A stretch of 64,000 nt of DNA from Opisthorchis felineus (taxonomy: Eukaryota; Platyhelminthes; Trematoda; Opisthorchiida; Opisthorchiidae): contig SJOL01003146.1 in the NCBI GenBank assembly GCA_004794785.1, positions 45,092 to 109,091 of the forward strand. Reading direction: 5' to 3'. How positions within the stretch are numbered: the stretch's first letter is position 1; each line of letters begins with the position of its first letter. Made by a program: the position numbers and the translations under genes. This document shows, piece after piece, positions 36,831 to 49,000 of the stretch. The notes beneath the pieces are model-generated. The model did not search any database. It was not told the DNA's origin and worked only from the letters and a program-made list of their open reading frames with translations.

Positions 36831-38838
36831 ATTCTACAGCTGTCTTGGTACACACAATGATGTCATCCTGCCAGGCTTATATACAATCGAATCTAGCTGT
36901 TAATTAATCCGTTACCGTCTGAATTACCCACGGCGATACGTGTACACCGAAAAGGGGGCTGGACTGATGTGCCCCCTGGTGTCTTAGTAGTCGCTATGGG
37001 TTTTGATTCCTCATCCAATGGGGTTTACTGGTAAGCGTTAGCTGGGTTAGCTTTAGAAAGTGAACACTGGATCAGTATAAACATGAAGCATAGTAAAATT
37101 TGGAACCCAGTAGCGAGGCTTGACATATGTACTCATTCTTTTCCATTATTTCGTTTGCCTGGACTATTTTCTGAATTGCTAGTTGAGTTAATTGAGACAG
37201 AGGGTCCCTATGTTTCTTATTCAGTGGCCATGCCTGGTCAAGCATAGGCAATAAGAAGGCATAATACAAACATAAATGTTCGTTTAGTGAATAAACTTAT
37301 CTGTATTGAAAAGCTGTCCCATCAGAGAAGCATGTTTGGAGTCCAAAAATGGGAGGAACAGCTGTACTACTTACTTTTTGGAAAGCCATCATCTAAACAT
37401 CAACAAAAACGATTATGCTCGTATTTGACAGAACGTGGGGTTCATGATACACATAATGATTGAATTTTCATCATACACCGATCGGAAAGGCCCTAAGGGA
37501 AACGTCACCATATTCACTTACATATCTACGGGAAAAATAAGTGTCCAGCGGTGAACGATCGGAAGAAGCATTGTACAGGTTGTTAATTTTTACAAGCCAT
37601 TTATTTAGCATAGAACTTCATGTCGAGAGGTGGAATTTGAAATAAACTCGTAGTCAGTCTAGAGGAATTATTTATATCCACATAGACAGACACCAATAGC
37701 ACAGGTGAGTATTTCGCCGGAATTCTCTGCATCTGAGGAGAACCTCCCTCAGCTTATCTAGACATGAGACGTCAATTCTTGGATTTCACTGAAATAAGAT
37801 GGGGAATTTATTTTCAAGGTCAGACTTGGAAACTACTTGATCGTTCAGCACATGCAGGTTTATACACATAACTTGTATTTTGTCGCGCTTTATCAGTCAC
37901 CTGATTATAATACGGCGGGATATGTACGGATCAAAAGCAGCCCAACGGGATTAGCGATAAACAAATCCGAGATGAATCCACCATCCATATGCTGATCCAG
38001 ACTGCCATCAACACTCAGAACAAAACACATACTGCGTGGACTTAAGTGCATATAACGATAGGTGAAAATACAACTCGTGTTTGGCCTTTGAGTGATGTGC
38101 TCTTCTCAACCGAGGCTGAACTTGCTTCGCTGCATCTGTGACTAATCTTACCAAGGACAGGTATGGTTTGAGGTCATACAGTCGATCGGTTTACTATACA
38201 ATCAAGCATCACCCGCATTTTGTTTCTATGATATAGACAACGTGACAGCTCGTTCTGCTGGTGAAAATCAAGAATTTTTCTTTTAAATTTCTACTGTATC
38301 TGCCTTTTACTCTGACGAAGCCAATCTCCTCTCCCTGTTCAATTTTTCAAGCAGCAAAGAGAAAAATGATCAGCGTTCACAATACTCCCGTTAAAAAGTC
38401 CTCCCCCTGTCCTGACAGCTATTCCGGTTGGTCTATATCAAAGAGGAGTAAGCATTGGATTCGAGTTCCCCTCTTACTGGAGATCATCAGCAATGCATAA
38501 TTTGGGCCATACCGGGGTTTGAATTCTAAACATCTAGCATGCGAAGCGAAAAAATAATTGTTTCTCGCTTGACCTGAAGTTAAACTGCGCACCCATTTTG
38601 AAATATGGAGTTGAGTCCACTTAGTTTCTCCACAGGAATTTAAAACTAGTTCAAGCCGAAAATCTTTGTCAGTCATATACCTTCAATATTGAAAAACAAA
38701 ACCGGTGAACACCTAAATTAACTGTCACTGGACATTGGGTAAATAGTTGGACAAAACTTAGAAGATACAACAACCACCTCGTTCCTTTCAGAAATGTCCA
38801 CATTATGTCTACAGTAAAGGAAACCGCAGGAAATTTTG

Positions 38839-38884
38839 AAAATAAAAAAACATCTTAGGTACAAAAGAGATGTTTTTTTATTTT
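38839..38884. repeat. Perfect 17-bp inverted repeat with AATAAA on both strands
   Basis: Left arm AAAATAAAAAAACATCT, loop TAGGTACAAAAG, right arm AGATGTTTTTTTATTTT: 17 of 17 pairs. Each strand therefore carries an AATAAA hexamer near the hairpin, as a two-way transcript end would. A foldback or chance AT-rich palindrome is also possible. Confidence 0.85.
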
Positions 38885-39103
38885 GGGACACAAAGTCTAT
38901 TGTTTGATCTGTGAGCAGTTAAATGCAATGCAGCTGACTAACAATGACATAGGTGTCTGTGAAAAGTAACGTCCTATTCCTGTAGTATTTATGTGCCTTC
39001 CGACAGATTTCTGCTATCTCTTTCGAATACTCTCATTTAAAACGTAGACTTAGAATGATAAAAACTACTACTTTTTGCTTTTGCTTTTTAAGTACAGCTT
39101 TTC

Positions 39104-39125
39104 CGATCTCTTAAATGAGAGATCG
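39104..39125. repeat. 8-bp hairpin
   Basis: CGATCTCT-TAAATG-AGAGATCG, a perfect short inverted repeat 220 bases from the larger one. No function assigned. Confidence 0.7.
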
Positions 39126-39615
39126 AAGTGACTGGGTCCGCCAGAGGATACCACGCACGAGAAAAGGGTTAATCAAAGATCAACTTAGGTAAACAGTGTG
39201 TAAAATGGATAAGGGTGGTAGGTAAATAGTGAAAACATGGGCAATATTCTCTGGATATTCAATAATTCTAAAATTATTGTGAACCTTTCACACTGTTCAA
39301 CACATTTAGCACGGTCATTCCTCCTCCAATTTAATTTAACCCGAAACGTTACGAGGATTACCTATAATAAGTAAATAGAAATAACTCAGAAGTGATCTCT
39401 GAGCGGATGAGAGCGTTAAAGTTCCCATCCTAATCGTCCATCTCGAGGGAAAGTCCACTTCTCTCAGGTCGACCAAGACTGTTGCACGAGAAGGGGCATT
39501 TTTACGGGTGTGATGTGGTCGAGCAGTCAATCTTAAAAATAATGTTAATTCAGCATATTCGAAACTGACGTCGGATTCGGAAAAATTTAGTGGTTTATCT
39601 TGCTTATTTCCTCAG

Positions 39616-40460
39616 AAAAGTCGGAGGAAAGAGCACAAAGCATTCCATTATAGACGACCGGACGATTATCAAAGAGAATAAGAGAGCATCTACTGGCGTG
39701 ATGATTAAAAGGGTAGAAAAGAGACATCAACAACGCCGTTCTCGAACATTTGGTTGTCTTAAATCATTGCGTCAAGCCGAATTCGGCCTTCCGGGTTTTG
39801 TATCAAGTACCCGTTTGTGGGTATTAAACATAAAGCGCGGGTGAGACTACTGCCACCCTGTCATTTTCTCCTTCATTAGATCATTTTCACCTCTAAACTG
39901 AATTTTTATTATTTCTATTGCGGAGTTTGCGCTACGTGAGGTAGACACGCATGTAAATGTCTTGGGCTCTTAAACCCGCATATGCCCCGTGCAAATGCAT
40001 CGGGTATTATTCTGAGATGAGCAAGAGCAAGATGTTTGGTACACACGCACGTCAAATGGCCATCTTCGGCTAACGTCATCTTTGTCCTGCGTATATTTTC
40101 AGTTTCAGTGGCAGAAAGTTCTCCGTATCATCAAGGAAGGTGCCACTACCCGAACTTACGGGAGCATTATGTGCTTAGCCACTCCATGTCGCCAGTAAGT
40201 CCCCATTTTCAGATAGACTCTTTAATCTCTATATCCCTGCATTGTGTCCAGTTCTATCGAATTTTGTTGTGCCGTACTAAATGGCATCCAACTGCTTTTT
40301 ATCGCATCGTGTGGTTATTTCACATGGATCTCCAGATAATCCTCCATCCTCACCAGGTACAGAGCGTTCGGCTGACTACATACGCGGATCAGTGCAAACG
40401 CAGGGGGAACTGTTTCGGGTGCTGGGGTCTGTCGGCATATTTCGATGTGACAGATAAATA
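39616..40460 (+). CDS. Candidate plus-strand gene segment, basic protein
   Basis: Exon 39616-39840 has an excellent acceptor (ATCTTGCTTATTTCCTCAG) and donor (CGCGG followed by GTGAGA), enters and leaves in phase 2, and reads KVGGKSTKHSIIDDRTIIKE, MIKRVEKRHQQRRSRTFGCL and LPGFVSSTRLWVLNIKR, rich in Lys and Arg. A next acceptor (GTCCTGCGTATATTTTCAG, ends about 40096) fits in phase and gives FSGRKFSVSSRKVPLPELTG. From there two splice routes are open: a 46-base intron leading to YRLFNLYIPALCPVLSNFVV, or use of the strong GTAAGT near 40196 in another frame. I cannot choose. No domain recognised. The single 141-codon frame drawn across this stretch (40036-40461) is probably not one exon. Confidence 0.4.
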
Positions 40461-42189
40461 AGAAAACGGATACCTGTGCACAGCACAATTACATAGATAA
40501 CCCCCAAATAGAATGAAACGCGCTCTGCAGTGTGACACATGGTCTGACCAGATTTCCTCTGCCACCAGTCCTGGTTGAGTGGGAGACGACATAAGCGAGA
40601 AACGTCTTCGAAAAATAGTGAAAACTAGGACAAAACTTTTCGAGATCTGTTGAATCAGAGCAAACATCAATCTTATGTAGTCAGTATCCTTGAAATACTC
40701 CTCAATGGGAATTACTGCCTATTGCGCTTGATAACCACTGAAATATGACGTAGCAAACTTGCTGCTTAACAGATCAGCTGGACATAACAACAATCTAAAC
40801 AGGCAGACGGGAACACAGTCTTCTGCCGGGAAGTGATTTCTCTTCGGAGAAATCCTACTCTAAATCGTACACAACGGGAAGCACTGTTGTACTCTCCACA
40901 GAAGTGGGTTTTCCGGACGATCTCTTTTGAGTGGTATACCCTGAGACATTCTGCATCATCGTATGAACCATTTTTTCAAACATTTTGCCGCCCATATAAA
41001 ACATCTGTGTGGAGGGGGGAGATGAGTTTGTGTAAAGACAGCCAAGAGAATAGTTAGCTTAAAACATTGAGAACAATTGATTAACATTTCCACGCATGGC
41101 GCGCATGTAAGCAATCCAGTGTAGGAAGGATGGCTAGCGCCACAATGAGTGAGGAAAGATGAACGGTGAGTACAACGGCCGTGACAAGTTACGTTAAAAC
41201 TTAGGAATTTATAAAAGTGCTAACAGTTGTTCCATGAATGGAGTGATTAGTTAGAAATATAAACGCACCAAAACCTGGTACCAAAGAATTGCTTTCTACA
41301 CGCTGAAACTGTGTTGTGTACTTCAATCACCGCAGAACACAAATTCAGGCCAGGATACAAGCTAAGTTCCAAACGGTGTATGAGTAAACCGTTATGGGGC
41401 GGATTTGGCTCAAATACAGTGGCGAATTCAAAGATCTTCGTTCATCTGCAATGACACTGTGCATTGGACACATACACAAACCGAATTTTAACATTGCTAA
41501 GCAGCCTGATTTCGTCCCCCCTATGGTAGTAAAGTGAATCGATCAGGTTTTATAGTGCACAATTTGGTGCTTCGGTTCATAGTGGTGTGCTTCATTTGGG
41601 ATGGTAAGATTTAAGGAGGCCCTCAGTAAGAAAACACGTAAAAAGTACTGCTGCTTCGTCGTCATTTGTCACGACGAAGTAGCCTTCACAGCTCTACGTT
41701 ACATGGCATTGTCGCACGACATTTTCCACCGGACTAAACTAGTCCACCTTAGAGGGCGCCGAACATCTTGAAATCCGGCAGCATTTCCTGTATATCCAAA
41801 AGGACGGAGATTTTGCGGTCCGCTTTGAGGGATTTAGCCGTTTACCCATTAGTCCACTAGTTAAGTTCACAGGGCCAGAACGAAGTGGTCAATCAATCAG
41901 GGCCCCATTTGAGGGGATCATGACACTTATTTACCAAAATACACAGACCAAATGGAAGGTTACTGAAATTCACTGATGTATACTCAAGTAAGCGAAATAG
42001 GACAAAAAACCGACACCACATCGCCAAGGAAAAGAGTAAAAGAAATACACTGTATGGTCTAGTACCGTGAAGAATGGCTGAATTTGACGCACACTCGAAA
42101 TGGAATTCACGTTGCATGGAACGTAAACCGAAAGGCTATAGGCGCAGTGCACATGGATTTTCGAGAGTAACTATGAGCGGATCTTCATT
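40461..42189. other. No gene recognised
   Basis: Short frames only (minus 40389-40670, plus 40833-41057, minus 41893-42117). No repeat recognised. Confidence 0.4.
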
Positions 42190-42690
42190 TGCCTTGACAG
42201 TTGTCAGTAGTTAAGGCGCAAGAGCCCACAACCACGTGCAAGCAGAATCACGTGGGTCCCAGCGAAGAAGGTGCGAAGATTTCACAGCACTCAATTTGAC
42301 TACGTTCTCAGTTCATGACCTGCCCGGCGAAGCTCTTTGCCAACGATCGCTCGGAACACAGCGTTTTCTTCGAACGACGGTGATTACGCGTACGTAATAC
42401 TTTTCCCAACTATCTTAACTTGGTTTGTTTACTCCGCCTCTTTAACGAGTCGGATTCATCACAAAGTACCCGCTTATCCACTACTACATCGTGCACTACC
42501 TGCAGCCGGCTAATTCTTGCTATGCTACGGAAAGATTGGTGATCAAAACTTTGATGGCACCTGGAGTTTTAAATAGCGTAACCATAGTAAAGACCCCATT
42601 AACAGTTGCCCAATACGCAGCCCTTTAGCTTCAATAAAATTCGCTTCTGACTCGAACGTTGCTTCACTTGTGCCATATATTAAGTTTCCA
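42190..42690 (-). mobile_element. RTE-like retrotransposon fossil, subfamily C
   Basis: Minus strand reads SFRSIARISRLQVVHDVVVD, KRVLCDESDSLKRRSKQT, then KLR, a stop, LGKVLRTRNHRRSKKTLCSE and finally SSHLLRWDPRDSACTWL. This is the consensus order SIARI, then LRWLGHVLRMPNHRLP, then LPGWGPRDSACRWL. It aligns with the copy at 15.2-15.8 kb. Shifts and stops throughout. Confidence 0.75.
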
Positions 42691-44380
42691 ATAGTACCTT
42701 TGATTACCTCGCGGAAGTCCCTTTAGGTTGTTTTGCGGTTTAGCTGGAACAGCTCAGTACATTCCCGAACGAACTGGTCTCTTACATTTCGGTTCTACTA
42801 CGCCTCCCCGTCCAAACAAAAACCACGTTTGACCTGTCGTCTAATCGACCGTCAAAATGAATTGTACTTTTAGTCCGAGGAGACAGAGCGCCTCTAATCA
42901 AGGAGTGATAATGACACTTCTAGGCTTCCGAGTAATCGCTCGGAAACCCAACAACAAAGTTTCCGTCGTGACGTCCAGCCGTGGCTATCTCAGCAAAGTT
43001 ACGGTCAATGTCCCTCGACAAAGTCCCTTGTAAAGCATTGCAGTGTTCGCTGTTAGTGAGAAATGTGGGAATTTTTATTTGAGATTTCATTCTGTAACTG
43101 AAGCCGGTCTATGCTGAAAGGCCTCTCTTCAGACTACCAGAAACCCATAAGTAGCTCAGAGGAAGAATAAATCCTAATGACGTGTGAAACTTATATCTGA
43201 GAATTCGTCATTCGAGGGGCCGATCAACACGTGAAGTCGATTCGGTGATTGGAGAATGAGTAGCGCCATATGCTCTCGCTGTCTACTTTATGCCTATTAA
43301 TAGTGTTATTAGAACGTTTTGGGACCTAACCGCATCTTTACGTCGAAATGAAATTTCTTCAGAGAATGACAGATAAGGTGAAAAAGCAACAGCAAAACTG
43401 CTTGAGCTTGAACAACTCTTAGTCAGTTGTAAAATGTGAAAGCCTAAGTGCTGATAGAAAACTGTTCAACGTTGGCGTACGAATAAGGAACCTTTGGGCG
43501 CCGAAAGAAATTAAAATCCCGAACACTTCGATTCGTGAGAGCATCAACACCTGATGAACCGCCTTACTTTGTGCACATTAACTGCCAGTATTTTTTCCAA
43601 TACATCTCCATGGTTTTGTTGTGCTTATTTCTTTGACGGAACACGCTGTTCATGAGGCTACTGCAAACCTAGCTTATGCCGACTAGCTTCACCCGTCTTG
43701 AGACGCACCAGCTAGGCACAGTTCCTGAGTTTCCGTCAAACATGTTCTACTAGAATGCCAACTTGTACGCAGTTGGCGAAATACGGCAGCTTGCAAGTTA
43801 ACTTGGTGTTAACAGGAGACGCAATTGGATTCCAGCTGAACCTCTCGTTTATGATACAGTTCCACTGTTTTTCTAACGCACAACACCTCTGCAGTTATAA
43901 AACGGCATTCCCCTCATGAGACAGCCTCACACACAATGAAGACACCCCATTTCGTATTTCGCTGTTCCACAGATACGATTACATGCTAATTCAAGATGCG
44001 ACGGTCGTCCAGACCACTGAGCGGAATGTTTCCAACAACACTATTGGAACACATATGTCTGTGCTTACGCCTGTTATTCGACCAACTCCGTTCAAGTTGA
44101 GTCGTGGTCTGTTAAGTTAGTTTTCCACTCGCTTTGCGAAATAGTGCGCACTTCGGAGATGAAACGCCATCGCGCTTTTGGACCACCTGAGCACTCACTA
44201 GCGTTAATCAAGGATGGTATCTGTGTGTCCCATCTTGACACATTAGTTTAAACTAACTGGGAACAAGAAAGCGCTCTAGATGATTGGAACCAACCAATTC
44301 TCGTGTTTGGTCAGAGGTAGCCAAAGTTACCGTTCCAAACACATAGATATAAACTCTAACAGGACCACCAACTTCCACAG
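42691..44380. other. No gene recognised
   Basis: No open frame of note on either strand and no repeat block. A possible donor (TCAGAG followed by GTAGCC) about 50 bases before the exon at 44381 lacks a readable exon. Confidence 0.4.
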
Positions 44381-44776
44381 TACTATGATACCTGGCATAT
44401 GTACACGGAATACAAGTCCGGGAGGAAAAGGCAGAATTTAGACCAGGTGGTGGGAAGCATACTGAACACCTCTTTCCATTACATCAAGAGCATGAGCAAC
44501 GCCAAGATTACTACCAATCAACAGACGCCGTATTCTCCGATTCTGAAAAGGCTCTTGACCTTGCTGGAAGAGGAGAACGTTTTTGAAGTTTTAAGACACG
44601 CCGCACTTTCTATTCCCACAACTATTTGCATGGAAACTTGGGGCCCGACCATGTCCTTTATGTTTGAACTACGCTGTTTTACCGTGACTAGTGGAATCCA
44701 CAAGAGTTCTCTGTTCTTAAATTTCCCACTGACATCAATACATAATGAACATCACAAGGGTCGAATCGGCACCTAA
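44381..44776 (+). CDS. Candidate exon, product unknown
   Basis: After the acceptor GACCACCAACTTCCACAG (ends 44380) the frame is open for 131 codons to TAA: YYDTWHMYTEYKSGRKRQN, LDQVVGSILNTSFHYIKSM, PYSPILKRLLTLLEEENVFE and VLRHAALSIPTTICMETWG. The composition is even, with a predicted helical stretch around LKRLLTLLEEENVFEVLRH. No donor of note precedes the stop, so it may be a last exon. The antisense frame 44518-44703 is a shadow. Family not recognised. No partner exon upstream could be fixed. Confidence 0.45.
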   Translation, partial: YYDTWHMYTEYKSGRKRQNLDQVVGSILNTSFHYIKSMSNAKITTNQQTPYSPILKRLLTLLEEENVFEVLRHAALSIPTTICMETWGPTMSFMFELRCFTVTSGIHKSSLFLNFPLTSIHNEHHKGRIGT

Positions 44777-46094
44777 GGAAAGATCGGTGTAATTGGAGTG
44801 TGCTGATGAAAGTTACTTTACCTGACTAACATCAGTCCATACAATTTCGCCCAAACTGAACGTCGGAGGTGACCCTTTGCCTTTACGTGTTTTCTATCTT
44901 CAGTGTGCTGAGTCTTACTCCAAGAGTTTAATTCCCCGTCTTTTGAGACTTCAATTGTTTTCATCAGCTCATATACCTATGAAGATGCTAAAGCCGCGAC
45001 TATATCGCGTCAGACGAACACTATGTATGCATTGTCCAGGGGCGAGCAATATTGGCGGACTTGCGCCAGTTACTGTGTTAAAATTATTTCCACCGAAGCG
45101 AACGGACAACGTATAGATTTACATTACGGTTGAGAAACTTCGTCCTCCAATCCAACCTCCTTGAAAGGACGTACTACTCACAAGGCAAAAGATATCTTCC
45201 ACAACATGACACCACTCATGAGGGAAACGAGAAATCCGCTAACTTGTCGCTGGTCGTTTCCTCTCGCGTCAATAGACTTATCGCACCAAGTCCCCACTAT
45301 TCCCCTTTTTCCACAGTTTACTAGGTGTCTTTCCTTATTTTAGAACAGGCACAACGTTAGTAGGGATGTTCAGGGTATCATGCAGAAATACGCTGAAGCC
45401 GTAGTGCGCGGAACGGTAACACAACGAAAGTGATTACAAGCAGTATTGTGGACACAATATCCTACCTCGAGTGACACAGGGGCATGAATTCATACCAAAC
45501 AGCGAGTTCATTTCCTGCGTGGTATCGGTCGTGAATGTTGCTTACCAGCTAGATAGTCGAGATGGACTGATCGACAGTTCACTGGGATCCCTTAAAGAAT
45601 AGCATACGTTCTTCACCGCCGGAACTTGGACAATCAAAATTTTAGCATACAAAGACGAAATCCACAACAAACTGCAACGTACTAATAAGACGCAGGTAGT
45701 ACCTCGCTACTCCATCCGAATGTTGTTTAGAAAGATAAGAGGAGAGACAAACAGCGCAAAAGCGAAGAGACTGGTGTTGAAGGCCTCAGCCACCCATGAA
45801 AGGAGGAAAGCCCTTTGCTGCGAATTTGTTTATTAGCAAGCACAAACTAAGCGGTTACATGCTACTAGACACGAAAGTAAACATCTTATCTGCAGTTTTT
45901 GAGAAGTGAACATTCTCAAGCGCCTTCTTGAACTTCCCTGGACGTCCATTGAATACTAAACAATAGTAGGAAAACGCCGCAAAGCAATCGCATAAGTTCC
46001 GTAGTAACCTTCACCTTCCATCGGATGCGAGGGCGGAGCTTGGACATCAAACCACAGGCTACTTGCACGCTTCATAGGTAATGTACACTATTAC
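44777..46094. other. No gene recognised; likely intron or 3' side of the minus-strand gene
   Basis: Plus frames 44877-45116 and 45130-45343 are open but lack matched signals, although good plus-strand acceptor-like tracts occur at about 45318 and 45342. The next exon of the minus-strand gene (leaving 46095 in phase 0) was not found. Confidence 0.35.
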
Positions 46095-49000
46095 CTCCAG
46101 ACAACGGAGCATCGCAGCCGAAGGGCTGTCCACCTGAGGATGACATGAGGCCCAAAACGACTTCTGTATGTCGCTCAGTTGCAACATACCAAAGCAATCT
46201 GTATGCAGGAGACCGAAGTGGGCAGATGATGAGACGCTGAGAGTAATGCCAGTAATGGCGCCTCGCATCCTCAGAATACCATGCGGCATACCTACTGGTT
46301 GCACAATTAATGCCAAAGCTAGATTTGGTTGTTCGCAATTCTGAATACTCTAACTTAGCAGGGGGAAGGAATATACAAAAAAACGCACGGATTAAATGAA
46401 TAGTGCAGTGTACAGCAACACAGATCAACATCGCCTTTGCTATACGGTCGCAGCAGAAGCGGTCATTCAAGGAAATACATTTGACTTCAAACCTCGGTTT
46501 ATTTTTACATCCATCTACCAAGCTAACGTGCCCGCGTCGGCGTAACAGGTGGCCCTCTCAACTGGCCCAATCGCAGAGTAACGTCCACCATTTGCATTCA
46601 TGTCATAGCAGATAAGCTCTTTTCACCATGAGTGAGGATTATATTTGTAACGAATTGTTAGTGACCATGAGAGATGGTGCTACCGTATCACTGCGATTTT
46701 ATGTGATGCACTCTCAGAAAACAAGTCAGGCACATTTGAACTTTCAAGCCAGATTCAGACAATGAATTTGCATCATACGGCTTGTCCCACAAACTGGACG
46801 ATGAATCAATGGAAGAGGAAAGTACTCACACTGGAAGAGTGGTTGAAATTTAATGAGACAATCAAAAGGGGGAAGCGTCCTAGATACCACAAAACCCTTG
46901 AGGCTGAAAGCAGTGCGATGTGAAACATCACGGAAAACAGAAAGTATTATGTGCATCCTTAAAAGTGACTTGAGAGCTGTGCGTGGTAAATCCTGTAAAC
47001 CAATATTAGGGCAGTTTTTTTAATATGAGCGAGTTCATTCGGTTTTTCGGGGAGGCCGTCGAGCGAGTATAACGTGCCTGTTTACAGAGGATCAGCGTCA
47101 TATCCCAAGTGAAGTTGATCATGTTCGTAAATGTGTTTGATATGAGAGGACTGATCGATAGTGTACAGGTGCAACGAGCAAAGAAACAGCAAAGAAATAT
47201 GATAATTAAATCGATTCTCGTCAATACTCTTAAACGACTTGGCATGACCAGCAAGTTCGGTGCGCCTTGATGTAGGCCTCGCATTTGTGCATTCAGTTTT
47301 CAGTCATTTCTGGAAAATCAAGACAGCTAACTCTTAAATCGGTTGGGTTAAATCAGCAAGCTACATGTTGGTTTATGTGCTAGCATCATAGGAAGACTGT
47401 GCGTTTGCAAACGGAAATTTTTTCCCAGGTACGAAATGTTAGGTGATTGAAGCCAGATGAAGTAGGCACCAAAGTGACAAGAGGTCAAATACCATAATTT
47501 TGGCCCAAAAACACCCACTCGCACGTGGATGGGCAGTGAAGCAATCGTGATTCTGCTCACCTTATGAATGCTACCTGCTGCTGTAACAAAAAATGCGTAG
47601 GAGCATCACCTCTAACGAGAAATAATGGGTAGAGGACCGTCAAACCTGGATTTCTGTACGGTCTCTGTTGAAGACGGCTGTACCGTCCTCAGTCCGACTT
47701 TTCCAGGCTTAGATACCAAGTTGAAATGTGAACCGTGCCCAACAGCCCTGTTAATGCGAATGTGACTATGAAGGTGTGTGGTTTTCGGTCGAACTGCGAC
47801 AAATACATAACGATCAGGGACAAACAGCCTTACAACGACCAAGTCATCCGAAAGGCTATCAACTAATCAGTCGATCGCCAAATTTGCATACATTCTCTGG
47901 CAACGCCGTATTGTCCGACACATCTTGACAAAAACTACCTGCTTGTCACACATCGTGCTACGCTTGACTTTCGAGCTCTAGAAACATGACATACCAGTAG
48001 AATGCCCATTTTTGCTACACAAAAATAGGAAACCGTTATCCAGGTTTCCTCTGAGTTAAGAGAACTAAGCGAAACTTACGTGCAACATGTAGACGATGAC
48101 CCCAGTAAACAGAACACGCGGCTACGTAGCAACTCGGCTGCTTTATATGGACATACACGGTCGCTCATTAACGAAATATAGAACCAAAGTCGAAAATCAG
48201 AGGTTTAATAAAGCAACCAGTAAATAATGTGAAACGTGGTGAAAATATGTGGGCACCCAACAAAATATATCTCGAAGCACCTTCAGCTCAATATCTTCGC
48301 ATCAAACCGTAGATGATGTAGTCCTGGGGAAGCATCGTTGCAGTCCCGATCACAGATTGAGCGCCTGCACCAAGATGAGGACAGGTGCACATTATCTGAG
48401 ACCAGTGTGGTATGAGTTTATACGTCCGAAAAGGGACATCTGAAAAGGATGCGAGTATGTACAAATGAACCTAATGTTATACAGTTTGAGAAACGAATGC
48501 GCTGTAAACTCAAAAAAAAACAAGGTGTAGTCCTGCGATAAAGGACTAATCGGAACCGTCAAGGGTCGTCTGTCAGCACCTGGTTAGTGTTCTATCTCCT
48601 CCAACGTTTTTGCCTTCATACTAGCACTTAATAAATGATTGAACGCAGAGGATGTCTTAGGACAACCCAACGATGAGACGCCGGAACGATCCATCTCAAC
48701 CAACTGGGAAAAAAACGCAAAACTGTTTTCCGATTGTGGTCTTGAGGCGCGTAATTTCGCAGGAAGATAGATGGAGCCGGAGTTGCTGTTATTGCTTGAT
48801 GCGAGCGCATTCACGGGTTGACCAAGGTGGGGTCCGCATGGACTAGGGACACAAAATTCATCGCCACCAGTGTGGAAAAGGTTACTTAGTTGTGGCTTGT
48901 CTCCAGCGTTCAAGGGTTCACCAGGCACCTGAAAGTGAGAACTTGCAGGAAGGTGGAAAAAACGCCGATCCATGTCTGTGGAAGAAGAAGATGAGTTGAG

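Larger units (their letters stand above)
36831..39615. other. No gene recognised
   Basis: Small frames only (minus 37072-37269, plus 38261-38500, minus 38419-38676). Two hairpins (38839-38884 and 39104-39125) are listed separately. Confidence 0.4.
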
